Source of the DNA: Symbiodinium natans
Taxonomy: Eukaryota; Sar; Dinophyceae; Suessiales; Symbiodiniaceae
Direction: 5' to 3'
NCBI GenBank assembly: GCA_905221605.1
Contig: CAJNDS010002281.1
Coordinates: forward strand, 147,501 to 211,500
DNA: 64,000 nucleotides
Shown here: positions 20,498-31,191 of the stretch, piece by piece
Layout: every line of letters begins with the position of its first letter
Numbering within the stretch: position 1 is the stretch's first letter
Position numbers and translations under genes: made by a program
Notes under the pieces: model-generated
Told to the model about the DNA's origin: nothing
The model's database searches: none
The model's input: the letters and a program-made list of their open reading frames with translations, nothing else

Positions 20498-22644
20498 CAC
20501 ACGAAGGCAGATGCAGTTTATAGCGCCTGTGCATCTTGGATTCTCGGCCGGATGAGTTGTGATGAGTTTTCGCTTGCCCTTTCAGGATCGAATGTCGCCG
20601 AAGCTTGGTGAAGCCCACCACGAGGTATCCGCACCGCATGATGTCAAGCAGCTGCTTCTGGCCCAAGATGGAGGGGTCATGGACCCATGTTCAGCAAAAC
20701 ATATCAACACAGGACACTCACTCAGCGGAGCAGTGGTGGGCTTGCCAGAATGTGTAGTTCGTGGCGAACTGTTTTCACCGCAGATGTGATTACTTTCTCG
20801 CCTCAGGCGGCCGTGCACAGTTACGGACCACTGCATGCTGCACCACTCTGGGTTCTTTTGACTTTGGGCATCGAAGTCTACAATAGTCTATATACGCTTT
20901 TGTGAAGTTCATATTCGCTTTACGAGTTGCGTTTAGCAGCTTCTTGTTGAACTAGCTAGCAAAGAATCGGCCGGCTGAAGCCGCATCTTTGCTCGAGCCT
21001 CCTCTCTTCTGTCACACGTCGATTACTTTCCCTCGTTTCGGCCACGCATCACGGAGCTAATTGTGGGGGCTAGGGCTAGGAGCACACAGCACGAAGATGT
21101 ATGACACATGCAGATACACGTATGTCATCATAGACCTTTGTGTGGACAATGCTCCCTTCCACCGCCCCAAAACGAGAAGAAAGAACCTCGGATGGCAATA
21201 CTGAAGGGCAGCACGTGCGCCAATTCGAGCGCACATGTGCCATCCACACAAACTTAGTATGGTTGGGCCGAAAAAGCTTTAACTTATCTACGTTCTGTGT
21301 CTATCTGCGGGGCTTTAGGATTCCTTTCAGTGTTCAGGGTGAAAGAGTAGATTTATTCAGGGTGTCATGGGCAGAAGCACACCACAAGTGCGAGGGCCCT
21401 GAACATGTCTATTGGTCACATGAAATTGGTTCATATCCCCCACGTCCGTTTACGTTCCGTCTCGACCTGCGGGTTCAGTGTTTCCAAGGCAGATCGTGCA
21501 CTCTTTCATTCGAGCGATACTGTAGTTCACGGATTGAGGTTCGCTTCACGAACGAAACGAAAGGTTGAAAGCAGTTGGGGTTCCTTATGTAAAGGGTGAC
21601 CTGAAGGGCTATTCGACAGCGACATCGGGCTGGGCTCAGAGCTGCTTTGCTCGATGTCTCGTTGGAGGGTTTGCAGCTCCGGAGCTCACCGCGCCTGGCT
21701 TTGGAGTGGCTTTGGTGCATCTGCGCTGCTGGTAAGTAAGAAGCTAGCCGCCAGCCCATCCGCGCGAAAATGTTCATTTTCATCTTGACAATGTCTTTCC
21801 TATGCGAAAGAAAAAGAAGTTGCCTGAGTTCCTCTTTCTAGATGCAGAATCTGGTTGGCTAAGAATGACGTTACGATTCTAAAGCGCAAGACGTCTACCG
21901 TCCTTCTTATGAATTGGAGGGGGGGCGTTCTTAAATGTTCATCTTCTGCATAGCCCTTCGCTCACTTTACTGAGAGGCCAGAGAGGGAGTGATGACACTT
22001 TTCCAGAAGAAGTTTGTGACTCTTAATTCCCTTAAAAGGAGAGAAACGTGTTGATCCCCTCGCAACAGCATCAGTGTTGGCCAGAGAATGTGTCGTAATC
22101 TTCATAAGACTAGAGAACCGTCCGAATACTTGCAAAAAACTTGTTCTGACTGCCTTGTGAAAAGGCATCTGGGAGGCCTTTCTTGTTCTAGGGCGTAAAT
22201 TCAGATTTCAAGAAGCCCTGTCAGTACCGTAAGAGAGAGTCAGGATTCTCTTGTTTCTACTCTAGAACGAAGAGTTCTTATCGGGGGGCATCGCTTTCCC
22301 TTTGTTTCCTCTAGCTTTCTAAATGAAACAACACGCCATTTCCTCGGATGGCAGGAGGAAGCAAAGGCAGAAAGGCAGAAAGGAGGAGAAGCAGGAACGC
22401 TTACATATCCCGCCGCCCTTGAATCCGTACGTGTTTTTATGGAAGCGCGCGTTTCGCCTAGCTAAAACCAGGTTTTTTTTGTACGTAAGTTTGTACAAAA
22501 TCAAACAGACGCGTTTTTCGAGGTTGCCGTGCGCTTTATTATCAGCTTGGGGCATGCAAGCTGTGTCTTGAGGGTACAGAATGTTTGGCCTCGCACTGTG
22601 CGGGGTTGCAGGCTTTTAGGGCAAAGTCCGTGCTTGGGTGCAGG

Positions 22645-22680
22645 TTGGGGTGTGTGTGTGTGTGTGTGTGTGTGCGTGTG
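22645..22680. repeat. (GT)n microsatellite
   Basis: About 14 GT dinucleotides ending in GCGTGTG. Confidence 0.9.
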
Positions 22681-22872
22681 CTGATTTTACAGTATGTTGT
22701 ACAGAGAGGCAAAAACACTGCAAATAACAGTGGTCTGCCTAGTACTTTCATGATTGTAATTATTACTGTTGTTATTCGGGTCTGTCAGTAGTTTGCGGTT
22801 TCTTCCTGAGTTGAACATTTGCTTATTTCCGTGGATATGTTATTTCTTGTGTTGTGTCATTATCTTGTCTTT

Positions 22873-22975
22873 CCTTCTTCCGTTCTTTCTTTCGTTCTTT
22901 CTTTCGTTCTTTCTTTCGTTCTTTCTTTCGTTCTTTCTTTCGTTCTTTCTATCGTTCTTTCTTTATTTGCTTCCT
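22873..22975. repeat. TTTCTTTCGTTC 12-bp tandem repeat
   Basis: Regular units of TTTCTTTCGTTC (about seven copies, one with ATCG) within a pyrimidine-rich stretch. The Phe/Ser/Leu-rich frames are artefacts of the repeat. Confidence 0.9.
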
Positions 22976-24992
22976 TCTTTCCTTTTTGCTGCTTTCTGTG
23001 TTAGGGTGGAGTAGTTCCCATGCAATTTTTGCGACCACACCCAAAACACAGGTATTTACGGCGTTTTTGATTCTTTGTGCAACATACCTAAGATTCTGGG
23101 CTTCCAGGTTTGGGTTCAGGGTTAAGATCGGCAGAAACGTTATACCCCCCTTTCCCTACCTCCCCCAACCTCCCCATCGACCCATCACACCGAACAAGAT
23201 CCAGAAAAAAAAGCCGCTAAACAACCTTGTGCGGTCATAAGGCTTCTGGCTTAAATACGAAAGGGAGGATCAGGGCCTTTTTTCTGCGGAGCCTGAAGCC
23301 CAAACTATGTGCCGCTGGGGACACTTGTGTAGGTATAGTGGAACAGAAATCACGAGGCAACATCGGCCCTAAACGCGCCTCATTAGTTCAAATGTGATCG
23401 GGGCACACCCGGTCCCCACCCCCACCCCCCCAGGTCTAGGGCCAAGGGATTCCATGTCAATCTGGCACGGCCGTCTTAGCACTCTCACCATCCTCCGTCG
23501 CCGGGACAAACGGGGAAGCCGGATGCTGAAGGCTCATTAACCCTCCCCCTGTTTCGTCGTGAACCCGGTTCAGTTCCCACCTGGAGGATGCCTGAAGCCA
23601 CAGCTCCTCAAAGGGGACCTCGTTTCACAATCATGCAGAATCATGCAACTCAGGTCGAAGCAGCCGGGTCAGACTTCCATCCGTAGCGTGTTCGACTTTT
23701 AGCCACTTGCTTCCCTGACGAACACGACCCGTCTTGATTGAGCCTGTATGCTTCAATCCTGATGCTACTAGTAGCAGCTCCATTCAGGATCTTTCTGTCA
23801 GCACCTCGCGTGCATGATGCGAAAATGCACGTCAGCCGACCGAAAGGGTAGCTTGTTGCTTCTCCCTGTCAAGGAGCCAGGTGGCTAGGCCAGCACGTGT
23901 TTGAAAACAAAGGATTCTTCAAGTGCTTGGCTGTCTCTGACCTGACAGTTTAGGCCCACACGCCCACACAAGCCGAGGCACCTGTTACTCTTGTTGCTAG
24001 CTGCTTGCAGGCATGAAGTGGCATGAAAGCAAATGAGCCCAGATTCTTCATGGTTTAAAGGAAGACCAGCTTTCCGATGTAGGCTCAGCGACTGGACAGT
24101 GGAGGATGTTGTGCACTGGTCTTTGACGACTACGCTGTCTCCAGAGGCACGATGCACGCCTTTCAGGTGCACGCTGTCTCCTATTGAATCCTATGGTCTC
24201 TTCTGGTAGTTATAAGTTTGGTCCTATCATGTGCGAGCACATCTCTTCCAGCTCAGAAGAATATGCTTCTCTGCGTGGTCTCTTCGTTTGTGCTCGTTTT
24301 GCCACGTGCCGCCGGCCGTCTTCACGTGTGTGCTCGAGACGGGCTGCGGTGGGGCGTGGGCTGCAACCTTTGCTTAGACGGAACCTTACGAAGATGTAGT
24401 GATGAGTGTGTTGTGAAGCATGCGGTGTTGACGCTCTTTGGCAACACATGCAACACCATGACTGCTCAGGCCCAATGACAGTTGTTGCAGCCCATCTCTC
24501 AGTCCTCGCGCATCCTCCGACTTGTCAATTGCCCTTAAGACTCTGTTGCGATGCGGCGAGGTGTTGTGGCCTTTGCTTGCTCTGCTGGCTCTCTGTCCGC
24601 GTGGACCCTATCTGGGAGGATGCGGAACTCTCTGCGTGACGAGCGACGAAGGCTATCGTAGGGAGCAGGTCAAGAGTGCGTTGTTTATTCATTGTGCACC
24701 ACTAAGGCAGCCAGCAGCTGGCAAGGGCTGTGGTGCACAATCCTGTGACGCCAACGGGGTCTGTGAGGTGCATAAAGTCTGGATGGTTTGTTGAATTTGT
24801 TGTCTGTGTCTCTGCAGCCCAACATGCTGTGCAGGAGCTGACTCAATTCAGTTCATGCGAGGTGCACATTGCATTTTGTTTGATTGTTCGCTCCAGGATC
24901 GGTCTTGCAAGATCGTGGACGTCAGCAGAAGCTCGGCCGAAGACGGTTGAAGACGATGTTCATCTTGAGAATGGAGCGAGAGCCGTGATTGG

Positions 24993-25380
24993 GTGGTCAT
25001 CATGGCCCAGGTCTTCTCAAGCCAGCTGCGCGAGGAAACATTGTTTCCTGCCAAGGATGAAAGTGCTGGTCTTAGAGCATCCGGGCCGATGGTCGCCAAT
25101 GGGGGCTGCATGGACATTTGTGAAAGGCTGAATCATTTTGCTGATGTTCGCCGGTGGCTGAGAGATGAAGAGCGCTGGAATGAATGGCAGAATCTGGATG
25201 TGCCCCCCCTCCTCGCCAAAGAGCCCAGTGAGCTCGAATGGCAAAAACAAGCAGTGGAGGGGAGCAGTGAACAGGTACAGTGGGTGCAGGGACATAATCC
25301 GGACCTCATCGTCTTGAACGAGAACGGCCAAGAGAAGGACCAAGTGACCCCCAAACTTCTGCATGCAGGAAAACCTAAAG
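24993..25380 (+). CDS. Sep15/SelM-like thioredoxin-fold protein, partial
   Basis: Two exons are readable. The first, ending 25199, carries GGCMDICERLNHFADVRRWL and then DEERWNEWQNLD. The second begins 25275 with VQWVQGHNPDLIVLNENGQE. They join across a 75-bp GT-AG intron (25200-25274) in phase 0; its length is a multiple of three, so the frame stays open without splicing. The pattern helix - basic loop - V-x-x-V-x-G-x-x-P-x-L-x-x-L-x-x-x-G resembles the C-terminal half of the Sep15/SelM redox family, ER-resident thioredoxin-fold proteins linked to glycoprotein folding. The family's CxU/CxC redox pair is not obvious: the nearest cysteines read C-M-D-I-C. The upstream exon edge and the 3' end are not resolved. 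Alternative: another thioredoxin-like protein. Confidence 0.45.
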
Positions 25381-25519
25381 AGATGGCATGTTGTTTTTGT
25401 CTTTTGTTATTTTTTTTTGGGGTCTTTTGTTTTTTGGGTAAATTTGCTTGGTTTTTTCTCGGAAAACGTCTGTTCCTTTTATGGCTTTTAGGTTTTGGCA
25501 AGGAGCAGCAGTGCAATGC

Positions 25520-25740
25520 GACGAAGGGAGGGAGGGAGGGAATCTGGGAGGGAGGGAAGGAAGGATGGAAGGATGGAAGGGTGGAAGGCTGGAAGGACGG
25601 CAGGAAGGAAAGGAAGCAATGACGGAAGGAATGAAGGCAGGAATGAAGGCAGGAAGGAAGGAAGGAAGGAAGGAAGGAAGGAAGGAAGGAATGCAGATGA
25701 TGGAGGGAAGATGATGGAAGGCAGAGGAAGGAAGGAGAGC
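25520..25740. repeat. GGAA-type purine microsatellite
   Basis: (GGGA)n, then (GGAA)n with GGAT and GGCA variants on the + strand. The Gly/Lys/Arg-rich and Leu/Pro/Ser-rich open frames across it on both strands are artefacts. Confidence 0.9.
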
Positions 25741-25754
25741 AGGAACGAAGACCG

Positions 25755-25970
25755 CATAACATGTAATATATGATATATAATGTGTAATGTATAATATATA
25801 ATCTATGGGATATCATTGTATATATATATACACATAATACTTTATATAGAAAATATAGTAACACATGATATGCAGTATAGAATATATAGTATGTCATCCA
25901 TAATGTAGAATGTATAACAAATAATGTATCATGTAAAGCGTAAAATACATACCTAATTCCTGACAATATA
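25755..25970. repeat. AT-rich TATA-type palindromic block
   Basis: About 215 bp of AT-rich sequence with repeated TAATATATGATATATAATG-like motifs and a central (TA)n. It can form many short hairpins. No coding signal; the minus-strand frame of Tyr/Ile residues is an artefact. Confidence 0.7.
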
Positions 25971-27223
25971 CAAAAAGGAAATGTATGGCTTCAGGAGATG
26001 AACCGCAGTAAACATGGAATATGTCGCTGTCTTAACATCTTGGCGTGCTGGACTGTCTGTTCTACCGTCTCTTGGCTTGTGATGTTGGCTTGCTTTGCCA
26101 GTGTGCTGTTGTTTTTTGCTCGGTTTGGTTTTCATTCAATGCGGGGTACTATGATCGACCGAATCGCATATTGTACACGGGCTTGGTGGCCCACGGTTGG
26201 GGTATTGAGATTTTTTGTTCTTATGTCGGTACGGTGCTCCTAGCGTATGTATGTGAAACTGGCCTCAAGGGGCTCGACATTGGCTTCTATGTGACACGAT
26301 GCTGTCCTAGCTCACAACGCACAGTGCTTCGTGGTTTAGTGACCGTGACGTGGATTGTGCTTGGAGAGGGGAAGCGTCCAATGCTTGGGTGAAGAGTTTT
26401 TGGTGCATGCTAGTAGCTTGCTAGTGTGTGCCTTGAACTCGTGTGTTTCAAACGGGTACTCAGATGCTCGGCAGGGGCTCCATGGTTTTTGTTGCATGTT
26501 GACTTGTTTTTGTTTTTGTCTTTGTACTTTTTGTCTTGGGGTTCGTCTTTCACAGCATTGTTGCTCTTGATATTGGTCAGGTAGCCAGGAGCAAGAAGGT
26601 GCAGGAGGTAGTTTGTCTTTTCAAGCATATGACATGAATGTGCATTGCGTTTGCAAATAGAAATCATATGAAGTAAGAGCAATCCTACTAAAATTAGTAA
26701 GAATTCGAGTAGAATTCGTAAGGTCCGTATTCAAATCAGAAGGAACGCGATGAGAATCCTATGGCCCTATGGAGCATCCTATTAACGGAGTTCGATTAGA
26801 ATTTTAATGAGAGGGTTCTTTTGAAATTAATTCGAACCAATGAAAAGTTCGCAGGAACCCTGTTAAAATACAGGTTATTCCAGGGACAACTACGCAAACG
26901 GGGCCCCCCCCCCCCCCCCCCCCCCACAACAAAAAACAATTGATTCAGCACCAAAAATGAAGAAAAATACCCTAAACTCCACTCCACCCCACCCTAAGAG
27001 TACATGAGCCCTTGTCTTTGCTCTAGCGATGATCTGGGGAGGAGAGGATCGATCTTACCCACTACAGCATCCTGGCTTTGTGTTTCACTGCGCTGAGTAG
27101 TTTGCATCAATTTTGTATTTACTTCCTATCCGTCACGTTGCCGAGGCTACAACCAACTTCCAGAGATGCTCCGTAAACGGGGTTTCCGCCTCAAAGGAGA
27201 GGACTGGTAGCCCTGTAAGCGGT

Positions 27224-27298
27224 GAGCTGCGTTGAGCTGCGTTGAGCTGCGTTGAGCTGCGTTGAGCTGCGTTGAGCTGCGTTGAGCTGCGTTGAGCA
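27224..27298. repeat. GAGCTGCGTT decamer tandem array
   Basis: Seven perfect copies plus a partial copy of a 10-bp unit, GAGCTGCGTT. It lies in non-coding sequence. The perfect identity suggests recent expansion. Confidence 0.95.
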
Positions 27299-27982
27299 CT
27301 TGTTGGATGCCATGGGGTCAGCTAGCAGCTAGCTAGTGGCTAGCTAGCTGCCATGCACTGGCTTCCTGGTGAACCCTTCTTAACCCTCTTCTGACCCTCT
27401 TAAACAGGGACCTTATTCAGAGGGTCTATATCCCCAAGGGTCCCCCTAATCCTGAACCCTACTGATTGGCAAATCATGAGGTATCCGTATCTTCACGAGC
27501 CCACGTAAGTCTCAGGTCACATCGCACTGCTCAAATGTCAGACCGCGTTAAAAAAGGGGCATCCATTGCCTTAAGTGAAAAGCAGATGCAACTAATATCA
27601 TAGTCAGTGCTTGGTTGGTTAGGTAGTTGATGAATGGACGTGTCTCGGGGAGTGCTGAGCTCTGACGGCTTGGCGAGTAGGACTTGAAGCGTTCGAGGCC
27701 TGACAGCTGCTCAGGAATGCCTCGGCCTAATGGTTGTCAGGAAAACGATCACAAAGCCTAGAGCATAGTTGGCATAGTTAGAGGGCTCGTGATATGGCGT
27801 CGGAGCTCAGCATGAGCTGAAGGAGCTCCGGTCCCAAGTGTTTCCACACTAGTCCAGAACAGAACCTCGGTCTCACACTTTTGCACTCTGATGGCCCGCC
27901 AAGGTCGTGTGAATGAAAGGCACAGATGCCAGGATCCAGGAGAAGCACGGAGTCAACAGCTCGTTTCTGAACATTCACCGAC

Positions 27983-28088
27983 AAGAAACCGACAGGTGAC
28001 AGCGGCTCGCACGACAGTCGTGATCGTTCCAGCAAATGACAAACAGCTTGGCCTAAGCCGAAAGGCTGCGCGAATGCTGTTCGGATAG
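27983..28088 (+). CDS. Possible exon, unknown protein
   Basis: After an AG acceptor (CGACAG|GTGACA near 27994) the + frame reads VTAARTTVVIVPANDKQLGL and then SRKAARMLFG to a TAG. A beta-strand followed by a basic helix is plausible. No family is recognised and no partner exon is found. Confidence 0.25.
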
Positions 28089-28257
28089 GCTGGAGCGGAC
28101 ACTGTGGTCAGCTGGCGATCTCCTGCAAGGTGAAAAAAGCGGCCTTGTTCATGTGGGACAATCTTCGCGATCTCTTTTTCTGGCATAGCTGACATGGCAT
28201 TGACATGGCCCAGTGTCAGGTGGGCTCCTGGCTGCGCAAGCATGAGGCAGGCAGAGA

Positions 28258-28773
28258 ATGGATTTTCCAGAGGGGCCCAAAAGCCCAGGGAGAGGCAATG
28301 ACAGCCAGATCAAGGCGCAGGAGATGAGAGACCCAGTGTTCTGCTTTGCGGCCGCCCGGGCCAAAGTGAGAAGAAGGAAGAGAAGGAAGAAGAGCAAGCA
28401 GAGGAGGATGAAGAAGAATAATAACAAGAAGAAAAGCAGAAGAAAAGAAGAAGAAAGAGACGTTGTCGGTTTTCAGACCGAAGCGCTCTGGCAAGTGAAG
28501 TTGGCCTTTTGTCACGAGCATCCATCGATCAAACGGTGCAGGTTTCGGGCGCTGTGCTTCGAACGCTGGAAGAGGCCTCAATTTCTCAGTGGAGCCCTGC
28601 GCGACAGAGCCACAACATCAGGTGCTGATACTGGTACTTGTGAGTACTTGTGCGTCTCAGCGACTGTTGCGCATAAAGCTTGGAGCAGCTACGCAGCTGC
28701 AGCTACGCAGGCTGAGCTCGCTGCCATGGCCTCGGTAGTAGCCCGATGCCAGGAGTGTTTTCAAATTAGGTGA
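28258..28773 (+). CDS. Hypothetical 171-codon ORF with Lys/Arg-rich stretch
   Basis: ATG at 28258, TGA at 28771-28773. Residues about 35-70 are Lys/Arg/Asn-rich because of a GAA/AAG microsatellite. The C-terminal part (AHKAWSSYAAAATQAELAAM) is Ala-rich and helical. The frame is long for the window, but the microsatellite inflates it and the opposite strand is also open. No domain is recognised. Confidence 0.2.
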   Translation: MDFPEGPKSPGRGNDSQIKAQEMRDPVFCFAAARAKVRRRKRRKKSKQRRMKKNNNKKKSRRKEEERDVVGFQTEALWQVKLAFCHEHPSIKRCRFRALCFERWKRPQFLSGALRDRATTSGADTGTCEYLCVSATVAHKAWSSYAAAATQAELAAMASVVARCQECFQIR

Positions 28774-28812
28774 ACGAGTGAACGAGTGAACGAGTGAACG
28801 AGTGAACGAGTC
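28771..28812. repeat. GTGAACGA octamer tandem array
   Basis: Five contiguous copies of an 8-bp unit, (GTGAACGA)n, immediately after the 28258-28773 ORF stop. Confidence 0.9.
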
Positions 28813-29256
28813 GCCGGCACTTTGCCTCTGGATCGGAGTCTTAAGTTAGATTTGAAGAAATTTGAAGCTGTGAAAAGGCCACCAAACCAAGGAAGCGGGC
28901 TTTGTGGATGCTCATGATGATCACCAAAGAGCTTCTGTCCGGAGTATCTGTCCAGAGTAAGTATGCTGCATACGCAGCATGCAAAGCCAAAAGCACGCCT
29001 GTAACCTTATGGGGAAACTAACGCCTAAGGATCCGCGCCACTTCCTCCGGCGATCGTTCCCACATCTTTGTGTTTGGTTCCAAATTAGTTTCTCCTGCGC
29101 CTCTGCCGCGCCCACTCTGTGTTTCCTGTGTTGGTACGCCTCTTCAGAGGGACCTTGACAACTTGAGTAGAGATGATGCAACCAAACAAAGCCCTGGGCC
29201 TGCATGTCCCTCTGTCTTCGGGTATCTTCCCTTGCCACAAATGGGGGTAAGACGGT

Positions 29257-29338
29257 AAGACACCCCTGCGTTGAGAAGCGGACATAGACGTAGAGTTAAG
29301 ACACCCCTGGGTTGAGAAGCGGACATAGACGTAGAGTT
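29257..29338. repeat. 41-bp tandem duplication
   Basis: Two adjacent copies (29257-29297 and 29298-29338) starting AAGACACCCCTG and ending TAGAGTT, differing at one base. This is a recent local duplication in sequence with no recognised gene. Confidence 0.9.
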
Positions 29339-29785
29339 GTCAGGCCATACCAAACACGACGTCGATTCGAAAGCATTTTCCTGATGCCAGCCAGCCCCTT
29401 CCATCCCCTTCCCCTTCCCAGCCAAACCGTGAAGTCCGAACTGAGATCAACAGAAGCCGAAGACCTGGAAAAGAGTTCCTCACAGAAGTAGATGAGTCAA
29501 GACGATTCTTGATCCCCGCCGTGCCCCCGCCCCTCCGCTCTCTGGCTCGCTGCAGACTTGGACTGCTTGAGCAGAGGTGATGGGCCTGGAGCCTCTTGGT
29601 CGCCGCCGCCAATTGCTTCTACTGCGTGCACCACGCCACGCTTTTTATCTTGCCAGTCACTCTAGTCCCTGCAGCAAAGGCCACCAGACACTTGCAGAAA
29701 TGGCCACATCGAAAAAACAGTGTTTCAGGGGTTTCAGCCCGAGGGATCCAAATACATGCCGACCAAGGCAAATCATGACTGCCGT

Positions 29786-29885
29786 CCCTGTCTCTGTCTC
29801 GGTCTCTGTCTGTGTCTGTGTCTCTGTCTCTCTCTCTCTCTCTCTCTCTGTTTCTCTCTCTATCTCTCTCTCTCTCTCTCTTTTT
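29786..29885. repeat. CT/TCTG microsatellite
   Basis: TCTGTC units grading into (CT)n. Frames across it are low complexity. Confidence 0.9.
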
Positions 29886-30178
29886 CGGTCTTTCTCCTTC
29901 CTTCCCTCCCTGATGTGGATGATCCAGGGTTTTGTGCGAAGATAAATGGTCAAAGTGTGTTGCTGACAACTTGGTACACAGCGTTTTACTGCACATAGCC
30001 ATAGCATATCTCAATAAACACTTGTTTCAACCTATTCTCGTTGTCACCTTGCGAACGAACAACTCTTCACAATCCCCTGACCTTGTGACCCTCAACCGAA
30101 TGTGGCTCCCAGCATTGACTGACTGACAGTGTGCGTGGGCGATTAACTCTTGCTTACAACTCGGCGTTTTTCTTCTAG

Positions 30179-30745
30179 AATTTTCGCGAAGCCATATCGC
30201 ACTATGTCATATGCTTTTCATGGGTCATTGGACAAGATGAGAACCTCTTTGGCTCGTGACAGTTTGACAAAGTCTGCAATTAAGAAAGCCAGGTGAGGAT
30301 CTGCTGGCGGGGTGCCACAGATTTCAGTCCATCAGGGGCCCACGGCTCTTGACACTTCAGTTTGTGATGGTTTCACAATCCATTTGCCCGCGCGTGCCTC
30401 TGCCTTTACTGCAAGAGGCAGAGGATGCCGCCAAGGAGGAGAAAGCAACCACTACCAGGACGTGGGGATTAGCAGAGCTGGGTGCGTTCCCATTGTTATG
30501 CTAGCGGCTAGCGGCTCTCATTCATTGTCAAGTGCATCTACGTCATTCTGCATCATTCTGCGTCCTTGACAACTTTGCAGCCATTTGAATCCATGCCCTG
30601 CGGGCACTTAGTGCTCCGCGCGGTCCATGTGGCCTTGCTACTGCATGAACTGCAAGCGAAGCCCACAACCGGATTCGCAAACGTGAACGTCGAGATCGTC
30701 GGCCCGCAGAATGCTGAACGCCTAGCATTGTCTGGCAGTCCGTGA
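30179..30745 (+). CDS. Unknown small multi-exon protein
   Basis: Exon 30179-30292 follows TTCTTCTAG and reads IFAKPYRTMSYAFHGSLDKM, then RTSLARDSLTKSAIKKA, ending in a strong donor (CCAG|GTGAGG). A middle exon near 30395-30478 reads LLQEAEDAAKEEKATTTRTW. The last exon, 30581-30745 after TTTGCAG, reads PFESMPCGHLVLRAVHVALL ... PTTGFANVNVEIVGPQNAER to TGA. Exon 1 ends in phase 2 and the last exon starts in phase 0, so the middle exon is needed; its edges are not fixed. The last exon looks like a compact beta-strand/helix domain. I recognise no family. Upstream exons may exist. Confidence 0.42.
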
Positions 30746-31191
30746 CAGGGTCCATCTAAGTGCCACACCTGTATGTGACATGTGTGTTTGTATGCAAATT
30801 CCAGCTTCTTGAGTAGTTTGCTGAGGAGAGGCAGGAGTCGGTCGTAAAGGCTTTTCTCCACGCTTGGAACGCCTACAAGGCTGACACTTCGGTTGCGACA
30901 TCCATGAATCCGCTGAGAAGCCTTCGATTCTGCAGCAGAGCACAGTAGATTCAGCAGAGCACAAGCAGAGTATTGTCCTCAGCATTGTCCTCAGCATTGT
31001 CCTCAGGCAAGCTGCTGGGGCGAAGACCAGCTTCGACCAATTTCACAAACCTGCAACCAGGAGTTTGGAGGCCATTGCAAGATATTGCAAGATATTGCAA
31101 GACGGAACTGCCCAAGGAGCTTTCAACTGTAGTTGGGGATACTGCGCAAGATGGAATGCGACGTGTTGAGCCCCGAGGTTTAGGCGTGCAG

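Larger units (their letters stand above)
20498..24990. other. Region without recognised gene
   Basis: Downstream of the channel-cyclase stop I find no recognisable family. Open frames such as 20559-20789 and 21140-21568 (142 codons, +) have normal composition but no motif or convincing splice pairs. 21800-22300 is AT-richer. 22648-22677 is a (GT)n microsatellite, and 22875-22975 is a TTTCTTTCGTTC-type tract. 23230-23880 holds nothing I can support. Short Cys-rich frames at 24218-24639 may include exons of the Sep15-like gene. Confidence 0.4.
25975..30170. other. Region without firmly recognised gene
   Basis: 25990-26900 has GT-rich open frames with no motif. 26680-26880 is AT-rich. 26903-26925 is a C run. 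27000-27880 shows nothing coding apart from repeats. Weak exon candidates at 27983-28088 and 28258-28773 are listed separately. 28830-29780 has no supported gene. Confidence 0.4.

Noticed and set aside
25133-25966. 277-codon minus-strand ORF
   Set aside because: It crosses the Sep15-like exons in antisense, the GGAA microsatellite and the AT-rich block; no motif and strongly biased composition.
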